Source: Gp6-AA40 sp963741135 (GTDB lineage Bacteria; Acidobacteriota; Vicinamibacteria; Vicinamibacterales; UBA2999). Taken from it: a stretch of DNA of 64,000 bases. The stretch is taken from contig CAVUHC010000005.1 in the NCBI GenBank assembly GCA_963741135.1, forward strand, positions 302,845 through 366,844, written 5' to 3'. Of this stretch, positions 10,305 to 19,085 are shown in pieces (positions within the stretch are counted from its first letter, which is position 1; each line of letters opens with the position of its first letter). The notes below the pieces were generated by a model. That model searched no databases, had not been told where the DNA came from, and saw nothing but the letters and a program-made list of their open reading frames with translations. The position numbers were made by a program, and so were the translations under genes.

Positions 10305-11363
10305 CTAAAAGGTCCGCGCCGCGAAAATGATGCGGGTGGCCGCGCGGTGGAGTCGATCCCGGACAGCAGCACTCAGCGCGTGCTGAGTCGTGACGATCCG
10401 GGCAAGGACAGCATCCGCTCCGAGGTCGTCGCACTCGCGCAGCGCCGCGTAGAGCCGGGCTGCGACGTCTGCGGTGTCATGTGTGCTGCCGAGATGGACG
10501 AGGCGGACGGGCAGATCGACGAGTCGAGCAACGTCCTCCGCGAAGGCGAGCACAGCAACCGACTTTCCTCCATCAACGAGCGCGCGGGCGTCGCGTACCA
10601 TCGCACTCAGCGCGGCCTCGCCGTCGCCCTCGTAGAGAGTCACCGGCGCCCGGGGAGCGTAGTGCTTCGACATCAGACCCGGAGACCGCGATGCCGCAGA
10701 GGGTTCGATCGTCGGATTGCGGAACTCGATGTTCGGAAGCACGGCTCGCAGCATGTCAAGGCTTACGGCGCCAGGCCGCAGGATAACGGGAGAACCCTGC
10801 GACAGATCCACAACGGTCGACTCCACCCCGACCTCGGTCGGGCCGCCGTCGACCACCATGTCGATCCGATCATTGAGGTCCGCGATCACGTGCATCGCGT
10901 CGGTCGGACTCGGCCGCGAGAAGAGGTTTGCGCTCGGTGCCGCGATCGGAATTCCTGCGGCAGATATGAGGGCCCGCGCGACCGGGTGGGAAGGCACGCG
11001 GATGGCCACTGTATCGAGCCCCGCCGTAACCTCGTCGGGCACCGCGCGTGACCGCCGTACGACGATCGTCAGGGGGCCGGGCCAGAAGCGCGCCGCGAGC
11101 GCGTGCGCGTATGGAGGCAACTCGGCGACGAGCGGAGCCACATCGTCGATCGTCGATACGTGCACGATGAGCGGATCGTTCGCGGGGCGCTCCTTGGCGC
11201 GGAACAGTCTGAGGACGGCCTCGCGATCGAGGGCGTGCACGCCGAGACCGTACACCGTCTCCGTTGGAAAAGCGACGAGCCCACCACGACGGAGGCACGC
11301 GGCCGCGCGTTCGATGGCGTTCGGATCGGGATTCGCGGAATCGACGCGGAGCACCTCGGTCAT
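10305..11363 (-). CDS. tsaC: L-threonylcarbamoyladenylate synthase, Sua5 type
   Basis: A 352-residue Sua5/YrdC protein. The YrdC domain carries GGLVAFPTETVYGLG near residues 28-42, KERPANDPLIVH near 57 and SANLFSRPSPTDA near 150. The C-terminal Sua5 extension follows SPGLMSKHYAPRAP. The enzyme makes threonylcarbamoyl-AMP from threonine, bicarbonate and ATP for the universal t6A37 tRNA modification. Length fits the long Sua5 form rather than short TsaC. It starts at an ATG at 11363, divergent from the metallopeptidase gene at 11422. Confidence 0.93.
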   Translation of the reverse strand: MTEVLRVDSANPDPNAIERAAACLRRGGLVAFPTETVYGLGVHALDREAVLRLFRAKERPANDPLIVHVSTIDDVAPLVAELPPYAHALAARFWPGPLTIVVRRSRAVPDEVTAGLDTVAIRVPSHPVARALISAAGIPIAAPSANLFSRPSPTDAMHVIADLNDRIDMVVDGGPTEVGVESTVVDLSQGSPVILRPGAVSLDMLRAVLPNIEFRNPTIEPSAASRSPGLMSKHYAPRAPVTLYEGDGEAALSAMVRDARALVDGGKSVAVLAFAEDVARLVDLPVRLVHLGSTHDTADVAARLYAALRECDDLGADAVLARIVTTQHALSAAVRDRLHRAATRIIFAARTF

Positions 11364-11421
11364 CTCCTGACCTCTTGACCTCCTGTCATGAAACCATTTC
11401 TAGGCTATTCTCAGTCTACGG

Positions 11422-11997
11422 ATGCAGTTGGGACTTCCGTTCGACAGCACGATCGCACCAACAAGCGTAGTCGCAATCGCTCCCGTTTATTACGTACGCC
11501 ATGGTCGCGCGCGCCGGTACGTCCTGCGTGTCGACATCGACGGGCGCGTGCGCGTCACGATTCCGCGCGGGGGCTCTCGACGCGAGGCCGACGCGTTCGC
11601 GCAGAAGCATGCGGAGTGGGTCGCGCGGCAACGGGCGCGGTTGCCGCGAGGGGGACCTCCGGTGGAGGAGCACCGCGCCCTGCGTGAGCGCGCCGGTCGT
11701 GAACTTCCGCTGCGCCTCATCGAGCTCGCACGACAACACCGCCTCTCGGTGTCGCGCGTGAGCGTGCGCAACCAGCGGTCGCGGTGGGGGTCATGCGGCC
11801 GCGACGGTCATATCTGTCTCAATTGGCGCCTGGTGCTGATGCCGCTCTGGGTGAGCGACTACGTGCTGATCCACGAGCTGATGCACCTGAAGCGCATGGA
11901 TCATTCACCAGCCTACTGGCGCCTGGTGGCCGACGCGTATTCGGAGTACCGCGCGGCTCGCCAATGGCTCCGGACCCACGGTCCTTCGTTGCGCTGA
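11422..11997 (+). CDS. YgjP-like (M48/DUF45) metallopeptidase domain protein
   Basis: A 191-residue protein with the DUF45/YgjP signature: a WGSC box (QRSRWGSCGRDG) followed by LNWRLVLMP and the zinc site HELMHLKRMDHSPAYW. The N-terminal half is a predicted beta-rich region typical of the family. Members are predicted cytosolic zinc metalloproteases or chaperone-associated proteins; their physiological substrate is unknown. It is divergent from tsaC. Length and motif spacing are standard. Confidence 0.85.
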   Translation: MQLGLPFDSTIAPTSVVAIAPVYYVRHGRARRYVLRVDIDGRVRVTIPRGGSRREADAFAQKHAEWVARQRARLPRGGPPVEEHRALRERAGRELPLRLIELARQHRLSVSRVSVRNQRSRWGSCGRDGHICLNWRLVLMPLWVSDYVLIHELMHLKRMDHSPAYWRLVADAYSEYRAARQWLRTHGPSLR

Positions 11998-12334
11998 CAG
12001 GCCTGCGGGGCGAGCCTTTCAGGCTCGCCTCGCGGACCCGAAGGGTCCGCGCCGCTCCGTCTGTCCTGAACCTCGACGGGCCAGATTCCGGCGAAAATCG
12101 GGCGTTGCCGCACGCGGGGTGTGCCGCCGACGCACGGATTTTGCCCCGACATCTTGGATTCCCGGCGTAATCCCCTGTCCTACAGCGGCTAAAGCCGTAG
12201 TCAACTCCAGTCGATAGAGCAGCTTAGACATCTCGCGGGCGCGCGTGCGGCCGGGCGGGCGGTTTGGAGCCACCCTTGCTCAAGTTGTGCTGCGCACACG
12301 CTTCTGTGTGCGCTCGCTTTCGCAGATACACACC
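11998..12334. repeat. intergenic region with dispersed palindromes
   Basis: No gene. It contains GCGAGCCTTTCAGGCTCGC (about 12010-12028), then GCGGACCCGAAGGGTCCGC (about 12032-12050), then a CGGCTAAAGCCG element near 12186. These belong to the same palindrome families seen at 207-225 and 1271-1336. The promoter of the sigma-54 regulator operon should lie in the last 150 bases, but I cannot place it confidently. Confidence 0.5.
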
Positions 12335-13756
12335 ATGCAGAACCACCGCCCGCGTCTGCTCGTTGTCGACGACGACCGCGCGATTCTCACGCTGATTGGC
12401 ACCATTGCCCTGGCGGAAGGGTTCGACGTCGCGACGACGACCAGCGGCGAGGACGCGATGAAGCAGCTGCGGCATCGCCCCGCGGAGCTCGTGCTCGTCG
12501 ACCTGCGAATGCCCGGGGTCACCGGCCTCGATGTGCTCCGGTCGATTCGGGACATCAGCCCCCGCTGCAAGGTGGCGCTGATGACCGGCTACGGCACCAT
12601 CGACAGCGCGGTCGAAGCCGTCAAGCTTGGCGCGCTCGACTACCTCACAAAGCCGTTCGACCTCCAACGCCTGCGACAGCTGCTTTCGACGACGCGTGAA
12701 GAGGCGGAGCAGCGGCGGGAAGTGCTGACGCTCGAAGGCGACCTCGCGCTGCGGCTGGAGTTCTGCGGCATGGTTGGCCGCGGTCCCGCGATGCAGGAGG
12801 TCTTCGGCCTGATCCGCCGCCTGGCGCCGCACGTGCGCACATCGCTGATCACGGGCGACACCGGGACGGGGAAAGAGCTGGTCGCACGCGCGCTGCACAA
12901 GCTCGGCCCGCGCAGCTCGAAGCGTTTCGTCACGGTCAACTGCTCGGCGGTCGTGGAGACGCTCTTCGAGAGCGAACTGTTCGGTCACGTCCGTGGTGCG
13001 TTTACGGGAGCGACCGATCACAAAGCCGGACTCTTCGAAACCGCCGATGGCGGCACGCTGTTCCTCGATGAAATCGGCGAGTTGCCCCTTCCAGTCCAGG
13101 CAAAGCTGCTGCGCGTGCTCGAGGAGGGGGAGGTGCAGCGCGTCGGGTCGCTCGAGCCCAAGAAGATTGACGTGAGACTCATTGCCGCGACCAACCGCGA
13201 TCTGCTCGCCGAAGTGTCCTCAGGGCGTTTCCGCAACGACTTGTACTACCGTCTCAATATCGTCGAGGTCCGGCTGCCACCACTGCGGGATCGCCGCGAG
13301 GACATCCCGTACCTCACCGCGGCTTTCGTCCGGAGCTTTTCGCAGCGCTTCAACAAGCCCCTCGTCGGACTGACGCCCGGGGCGGAACGTCTACTTGCCG
13401 ATGCCGGATGGGACGGCAACGTGCGGCAGCTTCGGAACGTGATCGAGCGGGCGTGCATTCTGGCCGAAACCGACTTTGTCGGCGAGGGTGATCTTGCGGG
13501 CAGCATGCAGGAGCAGACGCCGGTCCCGGCGGCGGCGGTGGCCACCGGGAATCCACCACGTAGCGAAATCAATCCTGCGCCACTTGTCGAGGTCGAGCGT
13601 GAGCACATCGTTCGTACGCTGCAGCAGGTCCGTGGCAACAAGGCCGTCGCCGCCCGTCTGCTCGGCATCAGTCGCCGCGCGTTCTACCGGCAGCTCGAGC
13701 GGCATGGGCTGCATGAGCGGATACCGATGACGGCGCGACTCGGGGCGCTTTCGTAG
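12335..13756 (+). CDS. NtrC-family sigma-54-dependent response regulator
   Basis: A 473-residue three-domain regulator. The frame is open from 12245, but the ATG at 12335 gives the expected receiver start (RLLVVDDDRAIL). The receiver domain has the phospho-acceptor in LVDLRMPG. The AAA+ domain has Walker A GDTGTGKE and the sigma-54 contact loop GAFTGA, followed by GGTLFLDEIGELPL. The C-terminus is a Fis-type helix-turn-helix (NKAVAARLLGISRRAFYRQL). It activates sigma-54 promoters when phosphorylated. It is followed by an HD-GYP regulator and a hybrid kinase, which together look like one signalling operon; the kinase is a candidate partner. Confidence 0.93.
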   Translation: MQNHRPRLLVVDDDRAILTLIGTIALAEGFDVATTTSGEDAMKQLRHRPAELVLVDLRMPGVTGLDVLRSIRDISPRCKVALMTGYGTIDSAVEAVKLGALDYLTKPFDLQRLRQLLSTTREEAEQRREVLTLEGDLALRLEFCGMVGRGPAMQEVFGLIRRLAPHVRTSLITGDTGTGKELVARALHKLGPRSSKRFVTVNCSAVVETLFESELFGHVRGAFTGATDHKAGLFETADGGTLFLDEIGELPLPVQAKLLRVLEEGEVQRVGSLEPKKIDVRLIAATNRDLLAEVSSGRFRNDLYYRLNIVEVRLPPLRDRREDIPYLTAAFVRSFSQRFNKPLVGLTPGAERLLADAGWDGNVRQLRNVIERACILAETDFVGEGDLAGSMQEQTPVPAAAVATGNPPRSEINPAPLVEVEREHIVRTLQQVRGNKAVAARLLGISRRAFYRQLERHGLHERIPMTARLGALS

Positions 13757-13785
13757 CGCAGGCCGTTGCAGATGAGGTATTCCGC

Positions 13786-14781
13786 TTGATCGAATTCGCA
13801 CCGCCGTCTCCGGCGCTTCGCCGCAGCCGTGTGCTTGTCGCGGACGATTCTGAAAGTATCAGGGCGTTGTACCAGAAAATGCTCGCCGCCGACGGCTATG
13901 AGGTTCTTGCGGTCGAGGATGGCGTGGCCGCGCTCGCGGCAGTCTACGAATTCCATCCGGACGTCATCCTCCTCGATGTGACGATGCCGAAGCTCGATGG
14001 GCTCGAAGTGTGCCGCCGCCTCAAGTCCGATCCGGCGACGCGCCTGACCCCCGTCGTGCTGGTGACCGGCCTGAGCGATCTCGAGGACCGGATCAAGGGC
14101 ATCGAAGCGGGCGCCGACGAATTTCTCTCCAAACCGGTCCATCCGATGGAGCTGCGCGCGCGGGTCGGATCCCTGACGCGCATGAAGCATCTCCTCGACG
14201 TACTCGACTCGGCGGAGGCCGCGTTCATGACGCTGGCACTGACGATCGAGGCGCGCGACCCGACGACCAACGGGCACTGTGAGCGGCTTGCGCAGCAGGC
14301 GGTGGCGCTCGGCAAGGCTCTCGGCCTGAGCGGCATCGATCTCCAGGCGCTACATCGTGGCGGTTATCTGCATGACGTCGGCAAGGTCGGTATCCCGGAT
14401 GCCGTACTGCTCAAGCCCGGCCCCCTCACGCCGGCCGAGTTCGCGCTCATGAAGAAGCATCCAGATATCGGCGATTCGCTCTGTGCGCCGCTCCAATCGC
14501 TTCGCACGGTGCGCCCGATCATCAGATGCCACCACGAGCGGCTCGATGGAAGCGGATATCCCCAGGGCCTCAAAGGTGACGATGTGCCGCTGCTGGCGCA
14601 GATCGTCGGAATCGCAGACGTGTACGACGCGCTGACCTCACACCGGCCCTACCGTCGGGCATTGAGTCCCGACCAGGCCGCGCGTCACGTGCTGCAAGAG
14701 GCGGCGCAGGGCAAGTTCGCCCGCGACCACGTCGAGACATTCCTGAACATTGCCGAAGTGGCGGTTCTCCCCACGGTATAG
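13786..14781 (+). CDS. response regulator with HD-GYP c-di-GMP phosphodiesterase domain
   Basis: A 331-residue protein starting at TTG 13786. An N-terminal receiver domain (VLVADDSES, phospho-acceptor in ILLDVTMP, lysine in LSKPVHP) is joined to an HD-GYP domain with HDVGK and HHERLDGSGYP, the two motifs that bind metals and hydrolyse c-di-GMP. It would lower c-di-GMP in response to phosphorylation. It lies 30 bp after the NtrC-type regulator and 5 bp before the hybrid kinase. Both motif blocks appear intact, so it is probably active. Confidence 0.93.
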   Translation: MIEFAPPSPALRRSRVLVADDSESIRALYQKMLAADGYEVLAVEDGVAALAAVYEFHPDVILLDVTMPKLDGLEVCRRLKSDPATRLTPVVLVTGLSDLEDRIKGIEAGADEFLSKPVHPMELRARVGSLTRMKHLLDVLDSAEAAFMTLALTIEARDPTTNGHCERLAQQAVALGKALGLSGIDLQALHRGGYLHDVGKVGIPDAVLLKPGPLTPAEFALMKKHPDIGDSLCAPLQSLRTVRPIIRCHHERLDGSGYPQGLKGDDVPLLAQIVGIADVYDALTSHRPYRRALSPDQAARHVLQEAAQGKFARDHVETFLNIAEVAVLPTV

Positions 14782-14786
14782 CGTCA

Positions 14787-16187
14787 ATGCTCGAGAGGAC
14801 GCTTCCAGATCCCATCCGCCTGTTCCTCGTTGACGCGGACGTCGAAACGCGCGCGCTGATCGCGTCGCTGCTACGCAGTCACACGGGCCGCGAGTACATC
14901 GTGGAGTCGGTCCCGAATGGAGGCAGATTCGCCGGCATGCCGGGTCAGCCGAGCGATGTCGAGTTGAAGGCGGCGGAAGCGCTGCGAGAGAGCGAGGCGC
15001 AGCTCGCCGCCGTGCTTGCCGATCGCGAACGGCTCGAGCGACAGTTCTACCAGGCGCAGAAGATGGAAACCGTCGGCCAGCTTGCCGGCGGCATCGCGCA
15101 CGATTTCAACAACATCCTGACCGCCATCGTCGGGTTCGGCACGCTCGTCGCCGAGCAAGTGTCAGAAAATGAGATGGCCTCGCGCAATGCCGCGGAGATC
15201 CTCACAGCGGCTAACCGCGCGACCGCGCTGACGCGGCAGCTCCTTGCGTTTGGCCGTCGGCAGGTGCTGCATCCCACGCGGCTGAATCTCAATGAGACGG
15301 TCAACGCGATGGTGGGCATGCTGCGCCAGCTGATTGGCGAGAACATCGACCTGCGAATCGTCTGCGCAGTTGATCTGCCCAAGATCAGGGCCGACCAGAG
15401 TCAGCTCGAGTCGGCCATCGCGAATCTCGTCGTGAACGCCCGGGATGCGATGCCGCGAGGCGGCCGCCTGACGATCGAAACCTCGGAGGTCACCCTCGAC
15501 AGCGACTACTGCTCAACGCATGTCGGCGTGCGCCCCGGACGCTATGCGCGGCTTTCGGTGAGCGATACCGGCGTCGGCATTGCGCAGGAACTTCATGCGC
15601 GTATCTTCGAGCCATTCTTCACGACCAAAGATGCCGGGAAGGGATCCGGCCTTGGCCTCGCGACCGTGTACGGCATCGTCAAGCAGAGCGGCGGCAACAT
15701 CTGGGTCTACAGCGAGCCGGGCTTCGGCGCGACGTTCAAGGTCTACCTTCCGGTCGACCTGAGCGATCGTCCAGACGCCACACCCACCGAGCCCGAGCGA
15801 GGACAGTGGTCGAAGGGCAGCGAAACGGTGCTGCTGGCGGAAGACGCCCCGATGATCCGCCGCCTGGCGCGTGAGATCATGACGCGCGCGGGTTACACCG
15901 TGATCGAAGCCGCCGATGGAATCCAGGCGCTCTCGCTCGCCGCGGCGCACGCGGGGCGGATAGAGATGCTCGTGACCGATCTGATCATGCCGGGTCCGAG
16001 CGGTGTCGATCTCGCGGAACAGCTCACGACGATTCGCCACGACGTGCGGGTGCTGTTCATGTCGGGTTACACCGACAACGCGATCGTCCGGAACGGGCTG
16101 CTTGCCGAAGGCGCAGTGTTCCTGCAAAAGCCGTTTACGCCTGAAGAGCTGTTGCGGAAGATGCGCCAGGTGCTTGACAGTGCGTAA
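14787..16187 (+). CDS. hybrid sensor histidine kinase with C-terminal receiver
   Basis: A 466-residue cytosolic kinase. After a short N-terminal receiver-like segment (LFLVDADVETRALI) that seems truncated, a coiled-coil (LKAAEALRESEAQLAAVLAD) leads to the H-box GGIAHDFNNIL, HATPase motifs (DTGVGIA, GKGSGLGLATVYG) and a C-terminal receiver with LVTDLIMPGPSG. No membrane segment is seen, so input must be intracellular or from a partner. It is the third gene of the signalling operon, 5 bp after the HD-GYP gene. The terminal receiver could return phosphate to a phosphotransfer protein. Confidence 0.9.
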   Translation: MLERTLPDPIRLFLVDADVETRALIASLLRSHTGREYIVESVPNGGRFAGMPGQPSDVELKAAEALRESEAQLAAVLADRERLERQFYQAQKMETVGQLAGGIAHDFNNILTAIVGFGTLVAEQVSENEMASRNAAEILTAANRATALTRQLLAFGRRQVLHPTRLNLNETVNAMVGMLRQLIGENIDLRIVCAVDLPKIRADQSQLESAIANLVVNARDAMPRGGRLTIETSEVTLDSDYCSTHVGVRPGRYARLSVSDTGVGIAQELHARIFEPFFTTKDAGKGSGLGLATVYGIVKQSGGNIWVYSEPGFGATFKVYLPVDLSDRPDATPTEPERGQWSKGSETVLLAEDAPMIRRLAREIMTRAGYTVIEAADGIQALSLAAAHAGRIEMLVTDLIMPGPSGVDLAEQLTTIRHDVRVLFMSGYTDNAIVRNGLLAEGAVFLQKPFTPEELLRKMRQVLDSA

Positions 16188-16211
16188 CCCTCCCCGGACT
16201 ACAATCTACTT

Positions 16212-16643
16212 ATGCCTTACCCAGAACCTTTCATCGCGCCGATGCGCGCGGAGCTGACGGGCCTCGGCGCGCGCGAGCTGCGCACGGTGGCGGATGTGGA
16301 CGCCGCCATCGCTACGCCTGGTGTCACCATGATCGTTGTGAACTCGGTCTGCGGATGCGCGGCGGGCAAAGCGCGGCCTGGTATTGCGATTGCGCTGCGA
16401 CACGAACGTCGGCCGGATCTGGTTGCCACGGTGTTCGCCGGCGCGGATATCGACGCGACCGATCGCGCGCGAGGCTACTTCGCGCCGTATCCGCCGTCCT
16501 CACCCTCGGTAGGGCTGCTGCGAGACGGCAAGCTGGTCTTCATGCTGCAGCGGAGCGACATCGAAAACCGTGATGCACGTCAGATCGCGGAGCGCCTGAC
16601 GGCGGCGTTCGATCAATTCTGCGTATCGCCGCAGAATGCCTGA
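16212..16643 (+). CDS. BrxA/BrxB family bacilliredoxin
   Basis: A 143-residue protein of the YphP/YqiW (DUF1094) family, recognised by NSVCGCAAGKARPG, which carries the CGC redox motif. Bacilliredoxins remove bacillithiol mixed disulfides from proteins; outside Firmicutes the thiol partner is less clear. Length and motif position (near residue 46) are normal. It starts with an ATG 24 bp after the kinase stop and could be cotranscribed. A GGCTAAAGCC palindrome follows its stop and may end transcription. Confidence 0.88.
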   Translation: MPYPEPFIAPMRAELTGLGARELRTVADVDAAIATPGVTMIVVNSVCGCAAGKARPGIAIALRHERRPDLVATVFAGADIDATDRARGYFAPYPPSSPSVGLLRDGKLVFMLQRSDIENRDARQIAERLTAAFDQFCVSPQNA

Positions 16644-16644
16644 A

Positions 16645-16672
16645 GTCCGGCTAAAGCCGGACGCTACCGGTA
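16645..16672. repeat. GTCCGGCTAAAGCCGGAC palindrome
   Basis: A perfect 18-base palindrome of the family also found at 1271-1336, placed between the convergent bacilliredoxin and moaA genes. It may act as a terminator hairpin. Confidence 0.6.
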
Positions 16673-16683
16673 ATGATCCCTAC

Positions 16684-17721
16684 CTATCCTCCTCGCGTGT
16701 GCATTTCGAGGTGGGGATCCCTTCTCAATCGATCCAGCGGAATCAGCTGCGAGCGGTTGCCGTTGGCCAGCCTGTCCTCGGCGCCGCGATCCTGGCGCCG
16801 CGTCCACACTTGCCGGATGTGCGATGCAAGGTCGTCGTGCGAGGCGCCTGAACGCAGCGCGCGCCGCAGATCGATGCCGTCAGTTGCGTAGAGGCACAGG
16901 TACCACATGCCATCCGCCGTCAGCCGGCTCCGATCGCAATCGCTGCAGAACGGCGCGGTGGTCGACGCAATGATTCCGAATACTGTTCCGTCCTCGAGAC
17001 GGTAGCGGCGCGCAGGCGCCGACGATTCGTCCGGCAACGCGGTGACCGTTCCGTAGTGGCGTGTCAGCCGATCCAGCATGTCGGCTTTTGACAGGACGCG
17101 CGTCATCGACCACTGCGTGGCGCCGCCCACGTCCATGTACTCGATGAAGCGCACTTCAGCATCGTGCGTCCGGCCGAACTCGATCAAATCCACGAGCTCA
17201 TCGTCGTTGACGCCGCGAATGACGACGGTGTCGATCTTGAGACCGCCGAAGATTGGACCAGCAACGGCGATACCGTGCAGGACGCGATCGAGTTCGTCGA
17301 AGCGCGCAAGGTCGCGGAAGCGATCGTGCCGGAGCGTGTCGAGGCTGACGGTCAGCCTATGAAGGCCGGCGTCGCGGAGTTGCCGCGCGTGGTCGGCGAG
17401 AAGCACGCCGTTGGTCGTCAGAGCGAGGTCACGAATTCGGGAGCGGGCGGCCAGACGTTCGATGAGCACGGGGAGATCGCGGCGGAGGAGCGGCTCGCCT
17501 CCCGTCAGGCGGACTTTGTCGACGCCTTCGTCGAGGAACACGTCGACGAGCGCCTCGATCTCCTCGAACTGCAGCATGTCCTCGCGCGGCAGCCACACGT
17601 AGTCCTGCTCCGGCATGCAGTAGGCGCACCGGAGGTTGCAGCGGTCGGTCACCGACACGCGGAGATTACGAAGCGGGCGGCCGAACGTGTCCTGGATCAC
17701 TGGCTCCTTACGGTAACGCAA
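16684..17721 (-). CDS. moaA: GTP 3',8-cyclase MoaA (molybdenum cofactor)
   Basis: A 345-residue radical SAM enzyme. The N-terminal cluster motif is DRCNLRCAYCMP (CxxxCxxC), the C-terminal cluster is APFCSDCDRSRLTADG plus a later Cys in LCLY, and the protein ends in the conserved Gly-Gly tail. It converts GTP to 3',8-cH2GTP, the first step of molybdopterin synthesis. No other moa genes are in the window. The start at 17721 adds a few residues before the usual I-Q-D-x-F-G-R opening; a later start is possible. It follows the amrS remnant on the same strand. Confidence 0.93.
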   Translation of the reverse strand: MRYRKEPVIQDTFGRPLRNLRVSVTDRCNLRCAYCMPEQDYVWLPREDMLQFEEIEALVDVFLDEGVDKVRLTGGEPLLRRDLPVLIERLAARSRIRDLALTTNGVLLADHARQLRDAGLHRLTVSLDTLRHDRFRDLARFDELDRVLHGIAVAGPIFGGLKIDTVVIRGVNDDELVDLIEFGRTHDAEVRFIEYMDVGGATQWSMTRVLSKADMLDRLTRHYGTVTALPDESSAPARRYRLEDGTVFGIIASTTAPFCSDCDRSRLTADGMWYLCLYATDGIDLRRALRSGASHDDLASHIRQVWTRRQDRGAEDRLANGNRSQLIPLDRLRRDPHLEMHTRGG

Positions 17722-17730
17722 AACGCCGCC

Positions 17731-17800
17731 ACGAAGGCCACGAAGACGAATTGGCCACGCCCTTTGTGTTCTTTGTGGTTAATCCGTCTTTGTGGCTTCT
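17731..17800. repeat. CACGAAG/CACAAAG-type intergenic repeat
   Basis: The minus strand reads as repeated ACCACAAAGAACACAAAGG and CTTCGTGGCCTTCGTGG units. A related CACGAAG repeat is at 56.05-56.32 kb. These are short dispersed repeats of unknown role between genes; no ORF is supported. Confidence 0.45.
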
Positions 17801-17802
17801 CG

Positions 17803-18976
17803 TTACAGGACCGAAAGTCGCGTCCGGTCAGCGGGAACGTAAGGGTGGGCGGTGCGCTGTCCTTCGAAGCCGGCGCTCCAGAGTCCCGGGATCCTGGAGT
17901 CACACCGCGGACACGCGCCATTGGCTGTCAGCCGGTACTCCTGAATCAGATAGCCATATCGCGAGATCAAGCGCTCGCCACAGCCGGCGCAGTTGGTGTG
18001 TTCCAGCTCGCCGACCCTGCCAGGCTGGTTTCCGGCGTACACGTAACGAAGCCCTGCCTCACGCGCGATCCCAGCGGCTCTCTGTCAGCATCTCGGGCGT
18101 TGTGTCTGCCGGGTCCGTCATCCTGTAGTCCTTGTGGAACGCGGTGACGTGCCATGGGATGTCCGGCGAGACGCTCGCGATGAACTGGGTCAGGCCGCGC
18201 AGCTCGTCATCGCTGTCGTTGAATCCTGCGATCAGCAGCGTCACGATCTCGACCCACACGCCTGCATCGTGCAGCCAGCGGATCGTGTCGAGAATTGGCT
18301 GCAGTCGCCCGCCGAGGTCTCGATAGCGGCGATCGTCAAAGCTCTTGAGGTCCACCTTGTACGCATCGACGTGGGGGCGAAGGTACTCGAGAGCGCGCGG
18401 TGTTCCGTTGCCGTTGGAAACGAACGCCGTCGAAAGGCCGCGCCCGCGCGCTTCCTTGAAGATTGCGACAGCCCATTCGATCGTGATGAGCGGCTCGTTG
18501 TACGTCGAGACGACGAGCCTGGCGCCCTGGCGAAGCGCATCCTCCACGAGAGAGGCCGGCGTGATGTCTCGCGGGGGTGCGCCGGCGTGCGGATCGCGCA
18601 GCGCCTGCGAGGTGACCCAGTTCTGGCAGTAGCTGCAGTGGAGGTCGCAACCAAGCATCCCGAAGCTATAGGCGAGCGCGCCTGGATACACGTGGAAGAA
18701 CGGCTTCTTTTCGACCGGATCGCATTGCACGCCACCGACGTAGCCCCATGGCACGCGCAACCGCCCGTGCTCGTTGAAGCGCACCTTGCAGACGCCGACT
18801 GCGCCCTCGGGAATGGGGCACTGGTGGCCGCACGCGTGGCACCGCAGACGTGACTTGCCCGCCGAAGCACGCTGGCCCTCACTGTGCGAAGGCGGGTCGA
18901 GGGTCTCGACCAGCTCCGGTGCGGCTTCGCACGTCCGCGCGGCAAGAACCTCTTGAAGGGTGGACACCGATCTCAT
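17803..18976 (-). pseudogene. amrS: AmmeMemoRadiSam system radical SAM enzyme, frameshifted
   Basis: The protein reads through MLGCDLHCSYCQNW (radical SAM CxxxCxxC), TYNEPLITIEW and WHVTAFHKDYRMTDP, then hits a stop at 18059. Removing one base (an extra C around 18076 on the minus strand) rejoins it to a second frame running to 17803. That frame contains AGIAREAGLRYVYAGN and a CxxC zinc-ribbon-like tail (TNCAGCGERLI, ACPRCDSRIPG), which is exactly how the family ends. So the full gene is about 390 codons with one +1 frameshift. AmrS is a conserved radical SAM enzyme with MEMO1 and AMMECR1 partners; those partners are not in the window. A sequencing error is as likely as real inactivation. Confidence 0.8.
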
Positions 18977-19085
18977 CGTACGGCATCCAACTACCGAAAC
19001 GCCACGGAGACTGCCCCCATGCCTCCGTGGCTTGTCTCGTTAGAGGCCTTGTGACCTGAGCCTTGTGAATTGAGACAATCTCAAC

